Positions 36,775 through 45,891 are shown, numbered from the stretch's first letter. The stretch is DNA of 64,000 nucleotides from Pedobacter sp. SYP-B3415 (GCF_004138205.1 NZ_RXNQ01000032.1:248001-312000); one strand, 5' to 3'. Numbers and translations are program-made. The notes: generated by a model from the sequence alone, not told the origin.

Positions 36775-37341
36775 TTAATTTAATCTTTTTGTCAGCACTT
36801 CCTCAACTTTCCTGAAGAACTGCATTGGTTTCAGTTTGCGCCAGTGTATGTTGTCGAGCTGACCGCCGAAATTGACGTAGTAGTCGATGTTGTTATGTCT
36901 GAACTCGTCAATTACATGTTGTTGGAAGTTGACCCCGACAATCCAGCCATCGTCTACATCCTGAAACCACTCTTCGTAGTAAGAATCGTCTGAAGCGTGG
37001 AAATTCAGTACATTTTCGCCGATCAGGATAAATTTGTTAAGTCCCTCATCCATCATCATTTCGAGGATCTCCCGTTTCAGCAGCATGATGTCATTGTTAA
37101 CTGCATCATTCCACTCGCCGATCATTTCAACAATTGCAAAACCGTGTTCATAGTCGGCATAGAGGATCTTGATGTACAGCGTGGTCGAACCAAAATCGTC
37201 CCATTGCGGGTGCAGCAGGAAATTGTAGACCTGTTTATCAAAGTACAACTCAGAGTATTCCGTGTTGTAAAACGGCGAGCGTTCATCTTCTGAAGAGATG
37301 TAATCATCGCGCCATTGAAAAAAAGGTTCAATTTCGTGCAT
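36775..37341 (-). CDS. Conserved hypothetical protein
   Basis: A soluble acidic protein of 188 residues with many aromatic residues (FFQWRDDYI, YYEEWFQDVDDGW). No signal peptide or membrane segment and no recognised catalytic motif. The central part (GFAIVEMIGEWNDAVNNDIMLLKREI) looks like an alpha/beta fold. It begins 9 bases after murQ and ends 33 bases before the BI-1 gene, so it belongs to the same transcript. Function unknown; a link to cell-wall recycling rests on position only. Confidence 0.75.
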   Translation of the reverse strand: MHEIEPFFQWRDDYISSEDERSPFYNTEYSELYFDKQVYNFLLHPQWDDFGSTTLYIKILYADYEHGFAIVEMIGEWNDAVNNDIMLLKREILEMMMDEGLNKFILIGENVLNFHASDDSYYEEWFQDVDDGWIVGVNFQQHVIDEFRHNNIDYYVNFGGQLDNIHWRKLKPMQFFRKVEEVLTKRLN

Positions 37342-37350
37342 ACAGTGCTT

Positions 37351-38166
37351 TTATAATGTCGATTTCTGTCCGGCTTCGACCGCCTTACGTACACTTCCGT
37401 ATTGTGTGAGCAGGCTGGAGGCTTCGGGCTGACTAATGTGCAGCTCGTCCATTACCATTTGTGTTCCGCGGTCTACCAGTTTATTATTTGTTAACTGCAT
37501 ATCGACCATTTTGTTGTCTACAACACGTCCCAATTTAATCATGACGGTGGTACTGAGCATATTGAGAACAAGTTTTTGCGCTGTTCCTGATTTCATGCGG
37601 GTAGAACCGGTTATAAATTCAGGGCCAACCACCACTTCCACCGGGAAATCAGACTCGGCGGCAATCGGGCTTCCGCTGTTGCAGACAATGCATCCGGTCA
37701 GAATGCCCTGGGCTCGTGCTTTGTTCAGTCCGCCGATAACATATGGCGTGGTGCCTGAAGCGGCCAGGCCAACCAAACAGTCTTTGCTGTTGATGTTGAA
37801 CTCCCGGAGGTCGGCCCATGCCTGCTGCTCATCATCTTCGGCGAACTCTACAGCCCTGCGGATCGCGGTATCGCCGCCTGCGATGATTCCAACCACCCAG
37901 TCAAACGGCACGCCATAGGTAGGGGGGCACTCAGACGCGTCTACAACACCCAGGCGGCCACTGGTTCCTGCGCCGATATAAAACAGCCGGCCACCCTGTT
38001 GCATTCTTTCAGCAACAGCAGTTGCAAGTTTTTCTATTTGCGGAATGGCTTTTTCGACAGCCAGCGGAACGGTTTTGTCTTCGTTATTGATGTTCATGAG
38101 GATTTCCCCTACAGACATCTGATCAATATGCCTGTAATTTGAATCCTGCTCGGTAACCCTTTTCAT
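37351..38166 (-). CDS. murQ: N-acetylmuramic acid 6-phosphate etherase
   Basis: Cleaves the lactyl ether of MurNAc-6-phosphate to GlcNAc-6-phosphate in peptidoglycan recycling. The SIS domain carries RLFYIGAGTSGRLGVVDASE near residues 60-79, with the catalytic Glu in DASECPPTYG. Other family segments are GLAASGTTPYVIGGL near 133 and EFITGSTRMKSGTAQKLVLN near 182. The length of 271 is slightly shorter than E. coli MurQ. No MurNAc kinase or transporter is adjacent. Confidence 0.94.
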   Translation of the reverse strand: MKRVTEQDSNYRHIDQMSVGEILMNINNEDKTVPLAVEKAIPQIEKLATAVAERMQQGGRLFYIGAGTSGRLGVVDASECPPTYGVPFDWVVGIIAGGDTAIRRAVEFAEDDEQQAWADLREFNINSKDCLVGLAASGTTPYVIGGLNKARAQGILTGCIVCNSGSPIAAESDFPVEVVVGPEFITGSTRMKSGTAQKLVLNMLSTTVMIKLGRVVDNKMVDMQLTNNKLVDRGTQMVMDELHISQPEASSLLTQYGSVRKAVEAGQKSTL

Positions 38167-38249
38167 GCGTTTAATTTTATGTAAACCACCGCTTTTCAGG
38201 TGGCTGGGAGGAATTGTTGTACAATTTTATACAGAAGATCAGTAGCCTG

Positions 38250-38281
38250 CAAATAATTGTCGAATAATCTTCCAAAACAAA
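38250..38281 (-). promoter_or_regulatory. Possible murQ promoter
   Basis: On the minus strand ATTATTTG (complement of 38250-38257) keeps the TTTG half of the -7 box, with TTTG (complement of 38278-38281) exactly 20 bases upstream. The TA half does not match, so confidence is low. The leader would be about 75 bases. Confidence 0.35.
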
Positions 38282-38323
38282 TAAATAATTCGGGCTGTAT
38301 CTTACTTAACGCTTTAATTTTCA

Positions 38324-38331
38324 TAAATTTG
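38324..38331 (+). promoter_or_regulatory. Possible -7 box of the S41 protease gene
   Basis: TAAATTTG matches TAnnTTTG exactly, 13 bases before the ATG at 38345. The predicted start near 38338 would leave a leader of only a few bases. No TTTG is found 20 bases upstream (TCTT instead), so the box may be used with an activator or may be chance. Confidence 0.35.
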
Positions 38332-38344
38332 TAGTGGTTTTCGA

Positions 38345-39943
38345 ATGAAAAGGAATACGCGCATCAACCTACTTATTTCCCTGAGTTATTCACTGGTATT
38401 GATCCTGGGCATGTTCATGGGTTACAAGTTCCTGAAAGACCAGGGATACGTGCTTGAAAAGCGTACAAAATATGCAGACAACAGTCCCGAGAAAGTGGAT
38501 GAAATTCTGCATATTATCAATGGAAACTATGTCGATGATGTAGATACCAGGAAACTTGCGAACCTGCCTCTCGACAGCGTACTGCACCGGCTCGATCCCC
38601 ACAGCAGTTATTTACCACCTACAAAAGCGCTGGCGCTTGCTGAAGATCTTGAAGGAAACTTTGAAGGCATTGGCGTTGAATATTATATTCTCAAAGACAC
38701 ACTTCTTGTAACCGGTGTAGTTAAAGACGGACCAGCCTGGCAGGCGGGTATACAAAAAGGGGATAAGATTTTGAAAGTGGACACAATGGTTATCAGCGGG
38801 CGCAACCTGCCCCGTGAGAAAATGACCGGCCGCTTCAAAGGCCGCCGCGGTACGACCGTAAAACTTACACTGTTGCATCCCGGAAACATCCTGCCGTCTG
38901 CCGTGAATGTTACCCGTGGCAGCGTCCGGCTATCCAGTATCGATGCCGCGTATATGCTGAATCCCGAAACAGGTTATGTTCGGATCAGCAAGTTCGGTGC
39001 GCAGACGGATCAGGACTTTGCCGATGCGGCTAAAATGCTTCGCGGCCGCGGTATGCGTAAACTTGTTCTCGACCTGCGCGACAATGGCGGTGGTTACCTG
39101 ATGGCCGCAACCGGTCTTGCCGACCAATTTTTGCCCGAAAATAAACTGATCGTTTATACCGAAGGCCGGCATGAACCGCGTACAGAATACTTTTCTACCG
39201 GCACGGGCGAATTTACGCGCGAAAAGCTGGCCGTGCTGATTAATGAAAATTCTGCCTCTGCCAGCGAGATCGTAGCGGGTGCCATGCAGGACCTGAAACG
39301 CGGCGTGATCATTGGCAGACGCTCATTCGGAAAAGGCCTGGTACAGGAGCAGTTTCCTTTTAACGATGGTTCAGCATTGAACCTGACCATTGCCCGTTAT
39401 TATACCCCCTCCGGGCGAAGCATACAGAAATCATACAGAAAGGGCTTTGACGCCTACCGGCACGAAGTTGAAGAACGCCTGAATAACGGTGAACTTACAG
39501 CTGATGTATCAGCAAGTGATACACTTCCTAAAGCCACTATGCAGGTGCCCATCCCGAAAAAGTTTATGCCTGGCGGAATTTTGCCCGACGTGTTTGTCAA
39601 GCTTGATACTTCAGGTTACAATAAAGCTTACGTGACGCTTTTAAACAAAAAGATCATAACCGATTACGTACTTGAGGTCCTGGCAAGCAGGTATAACAAG
39701 GCTTATGTGGAGGCAAATCTTGATACATTCAGTCTTAACGATGCAGAATTCAAAGATTTTGTAAAATATCTTCGCAGGAACCAGATTAAACTTGACTTTG
39801 GCCAACTGAATAACGCCAAGGCGCTGATATGCAATGACCTGCGTGCATTGTTGTACCGGTATCACCTCGGCGACGCCGGATACTACCGCGCCTTAAACGC
39901 TAATGATGCCGTCATTAAACAGGCAATGGCGAGCCTGCAGTAA
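38345..39943 (+). CDS. S41 C-terminal processing peptidase (CtpA-like)
   Basis: Envelope serine protease of 532 residues. The N-terminal hydrophobic segment (LLISLSYSLVLILGMFMGY) is an anchor or signal. A PDZ domain spans about residues 105-190 (GIGVEYYILKDTLLVTGVV, AGIQKGDKIL). The protease core contains the catalytic Ser region NENSASASEIVAG near residue 305 and the catalytic Lys in RSFGKGLVQE near residue 332. A C-terminal extension of about 150 residues follows, as usual in Bacteroidota S41 proteins. It probably trims or degrades periplasmic proteins. It is convergent with the GNAT gene. Confidence 0.94.
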   Translation: MKRNTRINLLISLSYSLVLILGMFMGYKFLKDQGYVLEKRTKYADNSPEKVDEILHIINGNYVDDVDTRKLANLPLDSVLHRLDPHSSYLPPTKALALAEDLEGNFEGIGVEYYILKDTLLVTGVVKDGPAWQAGIQKGDKILKVDTMVISGRNLPREKMTGRFKGRRGTTVKLTLLHPGNILPSAVNVTRGSVRLSSIDAAYMLNPETGYVRISKFGAQTDQDFADAAKMLRGRGMRKLVLDLRDNGGGYLMAATGLADQFLPENKLIVYTEGRHEPRTEYFSTGTGEFTREKLAVLINENSASASEIVAGAMQDLKRGVIIGRRSFGKGLVQEQFPFNDGSALNLTIARYYTPSGRSIQKSYRKGFDAYRHEVEERLNNGELTADVSASDTLPKATMQVPIPKKFMPGGILPDVFVKLDTSGYNKAYVTLLNKKIITDYVLEVLASRYNKAYVEANLDTFSLNDAEFKDFVKYLRRNQIKLDFGQLNNAKALICNDLRALLYRYHLGDAGYYRALNANDAVIKQAMASLQ

Positions 39944-39990
39944 TGCGGTAGCTTTTGAGATTTAAACGGCTTTGTGTTTTTCTTGAAATG

Positions 39991-40494
39991 CTACAGCCGA
40001 ATCTCAAACAGGTTCAATGTAATGCCCGCATAATGCGGCGGCAGGCCTTCGCTTTCCGGACTTACTTCGCCAACATGTTTGAATCCGCAGGATGTGTAAT
40101 GTTGCAGCAATTTATTGTTGTCGGCCCAGGTATCCAGGCGGACAAAATCGAGGTCTTGTGCGCGCGCAAAATCCACAGCCCAGTTAGTGATGAGCTGAAC
40201 GAGATTTTGTCCGCGAAAATCAGGATGCGTTACGATGCGATGCAGGTAAATTGCCTTTGCCGGATGTTCCTCCTTCCAGATAACCGGGTCGCTGAAAGCC
40301 GTTGCATATACGGCTGCAGTACGATCGTCAATCTTTAGCTGCCATTGCCGCCCTTCACCGATCTCTGCTTTTACCATGAGCGGATCAAAAGGCAGCCAGT
40401 GCCGCGTATAAACTTTTTTCTGGTGGGCAATCGCCAGGTCATAAAATTCAAAGATCAGCGCTAAATCTTCCTGTGCTGACTGAACAAACTGCAT
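39991..40494 (-). CDS. GNAT-family N-acetyltransferase
   Basis: A 167-residue acetyltransferase with the acetyl-CoA binding region IVTHPDFRGQNLVQLI near residues 95-110 and the C-terminal strand HYTSCGFKHVGEV typical of GNAT enzymes. The acceptor is not identifiable. Its ATG shares one base with the der stop codon (TAATG arrangement at 40494), which indicates translational coupling to der. Confidence 0.88.
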   Translation of the reverse strand: MQFVQSAQEDLALIFEFYDLAIAHQKKVYTRHWLPFDPLMVKAEIGEGRQWQLKIDDRTAAVYATAFSDPVIWKEEHPAKAIYLHRIVTHPDFRGQNLVQLITNWAVDFARAQDLDFVRLDTWADNNKLLQHYTSCGFKHVGEVSPESEGLPPHYAGITLNLFEIRL

Positions 40495-41795
40495 TACTTC
40501 TGCCTGAAATAGATTTGAACAGGAACGCCGGAGAAATCAAAGTTCTCGCGGAGTTTGTTTTCAATAAAACGTTTGTAAGGTTCTTTGATGTACTGCGGCA
40601 GGTTACAGAAAAACGCAAACATCGGCGAGATACCGTTGATCTGGGTAACGTATTTGATCTTGATATACTTGCCTTTATTTGATGGCGGCGGATAACTTTC
40701 TATAAGCGGAAGCATGACATCATTCAGTTTGGAAGTGGATATTTTTTTGCTCCGGTTCTTGTAGACCTCAAGCGCAGCTTCGACCGCTTTATGAATACGC
40801 TGTTTGTTTAATACGGAGGTAAAAACGATAGGTACATCGGTAAAAGGTGCAATCTTTTCACGGATCTGCTCTTCAAACTCCTTCACGGTTTTGTTGTTTT
40901 TCTCGATCAGATCCCACTTGTTTACCAGGATCACTACGCCTTTTTTATTTTTCTCAGCCAGGTGGAAAATGTTGATGTCCTGCGATTCGATTCCTTCTGC
41001 CGCATCTAACATGAGAACAACAACATCCGCTTCTTCGAGCGCTTTGATGGTACGCATAACCGAGTAAAACTCGATATTTTCTTTCACCTTGGTTTTTTTG
41101 CGCAAACCAGCTGTGTCAATCAGCATAAACTCGTTGCCATACTGATTATAGTGAATGCGGATAGAGTCGCGCGTAGTGCCCGCCACCGGGGTAACGATAT
41201 TGCGCTCTTTTCCGATCAGGGCGTTGATCAGTGAAGATTTGCCAACATTTGGCCTGCCGGCGATGGTGATTTTTGGCAATGTGTTTTCCTCTTCCGGCTC
41301 ATCTTCAAAATGGGTAATGACAGCGTCGAGCAGGTCTCCGGTGCCTGAGCCCGTCATGCTTGAGATCGGGAAAATCTCGCCAAGACCAAAGCTATAAAAG
41401 ATGCTGGTTTCGTTTAACAGCGCATTGTTATCGACCTTGTTTGCAATGGTAAATACGGGCTTTTTGCTGCGACGGAGGATTTTTGCAATCTCATCATCAA
41501 GATCGGTGATGCCCGTTGTTACATCGACCATAAAGAGGAGCACGCTTGCTTCTTCGATGGCTATAAGCACCTGCTCACGAATGGCAGCTTCAAAAACATC
41601 TTCAGAATTGGCAACATAACCACCGGTATCAATTACGGTAAACTGTTTGTCCGTCCACGCACCTACGCCATAATGACGGTCGCGCGTTACACCGCTAAAA
41701 TCGTCGACGATCGCCTGACGGCTTTCGGTAAGACGGTTAAACAGGGTTGATTTGCCCACGTTGGGCCTGCCTACAATGGCAATGATGTTACTCAT
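40494..41795 (-). CDS. der: Ribosome biogenesis GTPase Der (EngA)
   Basis: Double GTPase needed for 50S assembly. G1 motifs occur twice: [14 protein letters not shown] near residues 8-21 and [14 protein letters not shown] near residues 183-196, each with G3 (DTGGY, DTAGL) and G4 (NKVD, NKWD). A C-terminal KH-like domain ends with QIYFRQK. Length 433, normal. It lies 95 bases downstream of era and overlaps the GNAT start by one base. Confidence 0.97.
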   Translation of the reverse strand: MSNIIAIVGRPNVGKSTLFNRLTESRQAIVDDFSGVTRDRHYGVGAWTDKQFTVIDTGGYVANSEDVFEAAIREQVLIAIEEASVLLFMVDVTTGITDLDDEIAKILRRSKKPVFTIANKVDNNALLNETSIFYSFGLGEIFPISSMTGSGTGDLLDAVITHFEDEPEEENTLPKITIAGRPNVGKSSLINALIGKERNIVTPVAGTTRDSIRIHYNQYGNEFMLIDTAGLRKKTKVKENIEFYSVMRTIKALEEADVVVLMLDAAEGIESQDINIFHLAEKNKKGVVILVNKWDLIEKNNKTVKEFEEQIREKIAPFTDVPIVFTSVLNKQRIHKAVEAALEVYKNRSKKISTSKLNDVMLPLIESYPPPSNKGKYIKIKYVTQINGISPMFAFFCNLPQYIKEPYKRFIENKLRENFDFSGVPVQIYFRQK

Positions 41796-41890
41796 ACTGT
41801 GTTGTGTTTTTGTGGACTGCCAAAAGCATGTCCTGCCGGTGGTTTCGTCTGCAAAGGTCGGAAACCTGCACCGGAAATCTTCAAAATATT

Positions 41891-42769
41891 TTAATTCTCG
41901 TATCCAAAGCGGCGTAACTGCGCTTTTTTGCTGCGCCAGTCTGGTACCACTTTTACAAAAAGTTCAAGAAAAACTTTTTTACCGAGAAATTTTTCTGCCT
42001 CAAGACGTGCTTCAGTTCCGACCTTTTTAAGCATGCTGCCGCCCTTGCCAATCAGGATGTTTTTCTGGGAATCGCGCTCAACAATGATCTCGGCGCTGAT
42101 GCGGTTTATCTTTTCTTCTTCCTGAAAGGCAGTCACGACGACTTCAGTACTGTAGGGAATTTCTTTCTGGTAGTTATTAAAGATCTTTTCACGAATAATC
42201 TCGGAAATGAAAAAACGTTCGCTGCGGTCGCTCAGCTCTTCTTTATCATAATAGGGAGGATGCTCAGGCAGGTGCAGGAGGATTTGCTCAAGCAGGCCGT
42301 CTATATTTGCCTTATGCAGGGCAGAAATGGCATATACGGCCAGCGGATTGAGTTTGCGCTGCCAGAAGGCGATCTTTTCTTCAACCTGTTCCTGTGTAGC
42401 CTGATCGATCTTGTTAATTAGTACGATGGTGGGAATGTTTCGGTTCTCCAGTTTTTCAAGCACATCCGTTTCGTCGTGCGTTTCATTAATGTCGCTGACC
42501 AGCAGAAGCAGGTCGGCATCAGTCAGTGAACCGTTCACAAAACTCATCATTGACTCCTGCAGCGAGTATTTTGGTTTAATGATACCGGGGGTGTCAGAAA
42601 AAACAATCTGATATTCCGGTTCGTTCAGAATACCAAGAATGCGGTGCCTGGTTGTTTGTGCTTTAGGCGTAATGATGCTAAGGCGCTCGCCTACAAGGAC
42701 ATTCATCAGGGTTGATTTTCCCGCGTTTGGTTTTCCGATAATGCTGACAAATCCTGCTTTGTGTGTCAT
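41891..42769 (-). CDS. era: GTPase Era
   Basis: Ras-like GTPase with a KH domain that binds the 3' end of 16S rRNA in 30S maturation. G1 is [14 protein letters not shown] near residue 10, G3 DTPG, and G4 NKID; the KH loop is [12 protein letters not shown] near residue 238. The start [12 protein letters not shown] at 42769 gives 292 residues, the family length. The frame stays open 96 bases further upstream, but that stretch is AT-rich and includes the tRNA promoter region. Confidence 0.96.
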   Translation of the reverse strand: MTHKAGFVSIIGKPNAGKSTLMNVLVGERLSIITPKAQTTRHRILGILNEPEYQIVFSDTPGIIKPKYSLQESMMSFVNGSLTDADLLLLVSDINETHDETDVLEKLENRNIPTIVLINKIDQATQEQVEEKIAFWQRKLNPLAVYAISALHKANIDGLLEQILLHLPEHPPYYDKEELSDRSERFFISEIIREKIFNNYQKEIPYSTEVVVTAFQEEEKINRISAEIIVERDSQKNILIGKGGSMLKKVGTEARLEAEKFLGKKVFLELFVKVVPDWRSKKAQLRRFGYEN

Positions 42770-42791
42770 GAAAAAAAAATTAAAAAAATAA

Positions 42792-42823
42792 TTTGGAGTA
42801 CAAAGAAACGAATTATATCTTTG
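42792..42823 (+). promoter_or_regulatory. Predicted promoter of the tRNA-fMet/tRNA-Glu transcript
   Basis: TTTG at 42792-42795, exactly 20 bases, then TATCTTTG at 42816-42823, a perfect TAnnTTTG box. This is the best promoter match in the window. Transcription would start near 42829 and run about 130 bases before the first tRNA. It is divergent from era, whose ATG is 23 bases from the TTTG box. Confidence 0.7.
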
Positions 42824-42957
42824 CATTCCAATTCGGAACAAAGGCCAAGGATTTAGCCGAAACAAAAAGAGTTGGAACAGTAACCGGAAAAGAGGTTCCG
42901 GGTCTTCAAATCTGAGATGAAGGATTTATTAAGAGACAAAGACTTCAGCAAATATAG

Positions 42958-43030
<73 letters not shown>

Positions 43031-43071
43031 CCTGAAGAGCGGAAGAAGTTGTATGGTTTATAGCACTTGTA

Positions 43072-43117
43072 GCTTAGAACTTAGTACTTAAAACTTAGTA
43101 CTTATTACTTAAAACTT
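43072..43117 (+). repeat. Short ACTTA-rich tandem repeat between tRNAs
   Basis: The spacer between the two tRNA genes repeats CTTAGTACTTAAAACTTAGT-like phrases; ACTTAGTACTTA occurs twice and TACTTAAAACTT twice. It is probably replication-slippage material within the tRNA transcript, with no evident function. Confidence 0.5.
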
Positions 43118-43128
43118 CCACTCAAAAT

Positions 43129-43200
43129 GGCCCGTTCGTCTAGGGGTGAGGACGCAAGATTTTCATTCTTGAAACAGGGGTTCGATTCCCCTACGGGCTA
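43129..43200 (+). tRNA. tRNA-Glu (TTC)
   Basis: A 72-base cloverleaf. The acceptor GGCCCGT pairs with ACGGGCT (the outermost pair is G-T). The anticodon stem CAAGA/TCTTG encloses TTTTCAT with anticodon TTC. The T arm is GGGGT TCGATTC CCCT-type and typical of tRNA-Glu. CCA is not encoded (CGA follows). A strong terminator begins 3 bases after the gene. Confidence 0.95.
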
Positions 43201-43202
43201 CG

Positions 43203-43230
43203 AAGCCGCTTCTGAAAAGAGGCGGCTTTT
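43203..43230 (+). terminator. Terminator of the tRNA transcript
   Basis: AAGCCGCTTC (43203-43212) pairs with GAGGCGGCTT (43219-43228), 10 pairs with one G-T, loop TGAAAA, followed by TTTTGTATTTTATTT. It closes the tRNA-fMet/tRNA-Glu transcript. Confidence 0.88.
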
Positions 43231-43322
43231 GTATTTTATTTGGGTCGGTGATAGCATGATCTGATCCTGTTTTTCAAGGCGCTCCGTCGTTTCAGACAGC
43301 TTCTCAACTGCTACTGAAGGAT

Positions 43323-43360
43323 AAAGAGAAATTTTGTTGCAAGCCTTGTCATCACACCAT
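43323..43360 (+). repeat. Imperfect direct repeat, left copy
   Basis: A 38-base segment beginning AAAGAGAAATTTTGTTGCAA. Aligned without gaps to 44480-44517 it is identical at 33 of 38 positions by my count. The copies lie either side of the FkbM methyltransferase gene. They may mark an insertion or be the remains of duplicated coding sequence. Confidence 0.6.
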
Positions 43361-43725
43361 ATCCATCAATTACCCAAGTTCGATGTATTCATAAGCGGCA
43401 ACTCTGAAACTACTGCTGGCATAAAGATGCTGGATGGACAAAAAGAAAATTTATAACAATTAGCCATGGTTTTAAAAGAAGCTTTCAATTCCGGAGACGT
43501 CAAAAAAGATATTTTTGCGATATGATGTTTATCCAAATCAACTTCAGAGTTTGAGGGTATTCAACGCTTTACCGGGCTAACATAATACCAGATTTCGCCA
43601 AAAATTTGTATGACAGAATAGTAAAGCCGAATAACTCTGTTAGCACAAAACTTACACATTCGGTCATTGAAATTTTCACAGTGAAATCCATAGAAGCCTT
43701 TAAAACCTTATTGAAGATTTGGTAA
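43325..43725 (+). pseudogene. Decayed gene of unknown family
   Basis: The plus strand reads as protein-like sequence interrupted by few stops. One frame is open from 43325 (REILLQALSS) through KFDVFISGNSETTAGIKML to a TAA at 43454. It resumes in the same frame (MVLKEAFNSGDVKKDIFAI) to a TGA at 43523, then continues (STSEFEGIQRFTG) to 43585. After a frame change, NIIPDFAKNLYDRIVK and HSVIEIFTVKSIEAFKTL run to a TAA at 43725. Two in-frame stops and one frameshift suggest a gene of about 130 codons in decay. I do not recognise the family. The AT-rich composition matches the neighbouring FkbM gene. Confidence 0.4.
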
Positions 43726-43753
43726 AAGAGCTTCTTGTCTCTGCACAGACGTT

Positions 43754-44449
43754 TTAAGAAGGAAGGTTAAATTTTGAGTGGCTGAAAAAACAGGTTTTTA
43801 GCGTTTTTGCGCATAACGTGTAGTCTAGTTTCGTTAAAAAACTATAAACTTCTGAATTTTCCATACGATCAAAAGATATCTCCGTTTCAATAACAACAAT
43901 AGACGGTTTATGTCGTAACCAATCATTAGATTTAAGAACTTGTAAGTCAAATCCTTCTACATCAATAGTAAAAAAGTCGATAGGCTGGCCCTCAGGTAAA
44001 TATCTTTCAAGAATTTCCGACAATGTTTGGGTTTCTAAATTGAGTGTTTTTTCAATATAAAAAATCTCCTTCTTATTCCGTTCTTCAGCCAATTCTTTTG
44101 AGAAGGTGTTTAGTGCAGGTTCGTTAAATACGTAAAATGGAATGTGTTCTTTCTTATCTGAAACAGGTATCTCCAAATTTATATCTCGGGGACGAACATC
44201 GTTAAATCGTTTCATGCTTCCTGGTAAAGCATCAATGCTAATCCCCCGCCAGCCGCGTTTATAGAATTTGTACGTATTTGAAAAACGTGTTGGATGCAAT
44301 GCGCCTACATCGACAAAAAAACCTTCAGCCTTTTCATTCAAGATTCTGTCCAGCAGCATATCTTCTCCTTCTTGTGCAAAGGAAATATTTAAGTATTCTT
44401 CCGGTTCTTTATATCCTAACCATTTTCTTACCGTGCGGCGAAATCCCAT
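43754..44449 (-). CDS. FkbM-family SAM-dependent methyltransferase
   Basis: A 231-residue methyltransferase of the FkbM type, which O-methylates sugars or other small molecules. The SAM-binding loop is FFVDVGALHPTRFSNT near residues 40-55, followed by the acidic strand end SIDALPG near 72-78. The family's central IDFFTIDVEGFDLQVLKS lies near residues 157-174. The gene is clearly more AT-rich than the surrounding housekeeping genes and sits between imperfect direct repeats next to a decayed gene. This fits horizontal gain of an envelope-polysaccharide gene (inference). Confidence 0.88.
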   Translation of the reverse strand: MGFRRTVRKWLGYKEPEEYLNISFAQEGEDMLLDRILNEKAEGFFVDVGALHPTRFSNTYKFYKRGWRGISIDALPGSMKRFNDVRPRDINLEIPVSDKKEHIPFYVFNEPALNTFSKELAEERNKKEIFYIEKTLNLETQTLSEILERYLPEGQPIDFFTIDVEGFDLQVLKSNDWLRHKPSIVVIETEISFDRMENSEVYSFLTKLDYTLCAKTLKTCFFSHSKFNLPS

Positions 44450-44479
44450 TTTATAGTTTTAAGTGAGCAAGATAAACAA

Positions 44480-44517
44480 AAAGAGAAATTTCGTTACAAG
44501 CCTTGTCATTAAACCGT
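44480..44517 (+). repeat. Imperfect direct repeat, right copy
   Basis: A 38-base segment beginning AAAGAGAAATTTCGTTACAA, matching 43323-43360 at 33 of 38 positions. It lies 30 bases upstream of the FkbM start codon on the opposite side of the gene from the left copy. Confidence 0.6.
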
Positions 44518-44627
44518 AGATCAATATGAAAACCGCCACTGCGCAGACTAATCCAGCACTCCCTGCAACGATCTACTATTGGATTTGCGGCACGTCCAAA
44601 CCATTTGATGAATAATTTCCGGTACAC

Positions 44628-45767
44628 TTATTCATCATTTTTTAACGTTTTCTCTATGACAGTGCTTAAAGTATGAAGGTTGGAATCGGTATCACCGTCG
44701 TGATAAATGATATTTCCATTTTTGCCGATCAGAACGCAGGTTGGGAGATATTTTACATTGAAAAATTTGGTGAGGCTCCTTTTGTGTTTAACACCGTCAG
44801 GAATGTTTGTCCATTGTGCCGGATTGAGCCGGACGTACTTTTCATATTGTGTTGAATCTGTATCATTCGAAACATACACGACGCGCAATCCGCGTTCTTT
44901 ATACTGTTCATACATTTTTTTTATAGCCGGAAGCTGTTCCTGACATGGTACGCACCAGCTTGCCGAAAAAATAAACAGATGGGTGTTCTGCTGCAGCGTT
45001 GCGCGATCAAATACCTCCCCTTTATCGGTAGTGGTGCTGAATGCAGTCAAAGTCTTTCCGATACTCATTGCCTCCTTACGTTCAATATTCGCTTCCAATC
45101 TGTTTCTGATATCAATTCCAGGTTCAGACGATCTTAGCTGGATGTCGAGAGCTTCGAGCGTTTGTAAAATCAGTTCAGGTTGGCTTGACAGGCCGGCAAG
45201 TTTACTTGACCAGTATAGCGTAATGATGCTATAGTAAGCAGTTGGGTTTGCCCTTATTACATCAAGAACTTGTTTCTCACTTTCTAAAAATATACGGCCT
45301 GATTGTTCAGTACCATCAGGTAACAAGGCAGCGGCTGTTCGTTTTTTATAGGCCAGGCTTTTGATTGATCTGATCTTTTCCTCCATCAGATTCGAAATAT
45401 TATGGCCACCTGATTTTTCGAAGACAGACCCACTCAGGCTGGCCATTTCTAGCTTGATGTAATTATCACCTGGGTCGACCGCAAAGTATGTGATATATTT
45501 GTTGCCGCCGGACATAAAATGTAATTCTCCTTTAAGTGCAGGTTCCGAAAGGTTGGCAGTGAACTCGAATCGCTGGTTGTTTATTTGTGCCGAATCGCGC
45601 AAAGCGCTGAGCCGGAAATTGTAGCCTCTTAGCTTAAGGTAGACCATCGATGATGACAATTCTTTCGGTATTTCACCATGTATGTTAAACTTGTATTGTG
45701 CCTGCGACTTGTGAAAGGTGAAAAGGAGAAAAAATAAATAGATGAGGGATGAAAATTTGCCGGTCAT
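44628..45767 (-). CDS. TlpA-like thiol-disulfide oxidoreductase with DUF4369
   Basis: Exported protein of 379 residues. The signal peptide ends near SQAQ (residue 23). An N-terminal DUF4369-type beta domain (KFNIHGEIP and on, about 25-125) and a helical middle are followed by a thioredoxin-fold domain from about residue 240. The redox motif CVPC in FIFSASWCVPCQEQLPAIKKMY lies near residue 275. Such proteins reduce or rearrange periplasmic disulfides and are abundant in Bacteroidota. The partner is unknown. It is transcribed leftward, apparently alone. Confidence 0.9.
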   Translation of the reverse strand: MTGKFSSLIYLFFLLFTFHKSQAQYKFNIHGEIPKELSSSMVYLKLRGYNFRLSALRDSAQINNQRFEFTANLSEPALKGELHFMSGGNKYITYFAVDPGDNYIKLEMASLSGSVFEKSGGHNISNLMEEKIRSIKSLAYKKRTAAALLPDGTEQSGRIFLESEKQVLDVIRANPTAYYSIITLYWSSKLAGLSSQPELILQTLEALDIQLRSSEPGIDIRNRLEANIERKEAMSIGKTLTAFSTTTDKGEVFDRATLQQNTHLFIFSASWCVPCQEQLPAIKKMYEQYKERGLRVVYVSNDTDSTQYEKYVRLNPAQWTNIPDGVKHKRSLTKFFNVKYLPTCVLIGKNGNIIYHDGDTDSNLHTLSTVIEKTLKNDE

Positions 45768-45891
45768 AAAATTAAGCGAAGCGATCTGTGCGTACGCATC
45801 GTTAAGTTAGAAAATTTTGATATAGTTTAGAAGTGAAGTTAAATTTTTCCTGTGTCTGAACCAGGTCTGGATCAGGTTTTTCCGCCATCAT

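Noticed and set aside
38324..38345. Leaderless mRNA for the S41 protease.
   Set aside because: The -7 box is perfect but its -33 partner is missing and the predicted start still leaves several bases of leader; without start mapping the claim is too weak to report as a finding.
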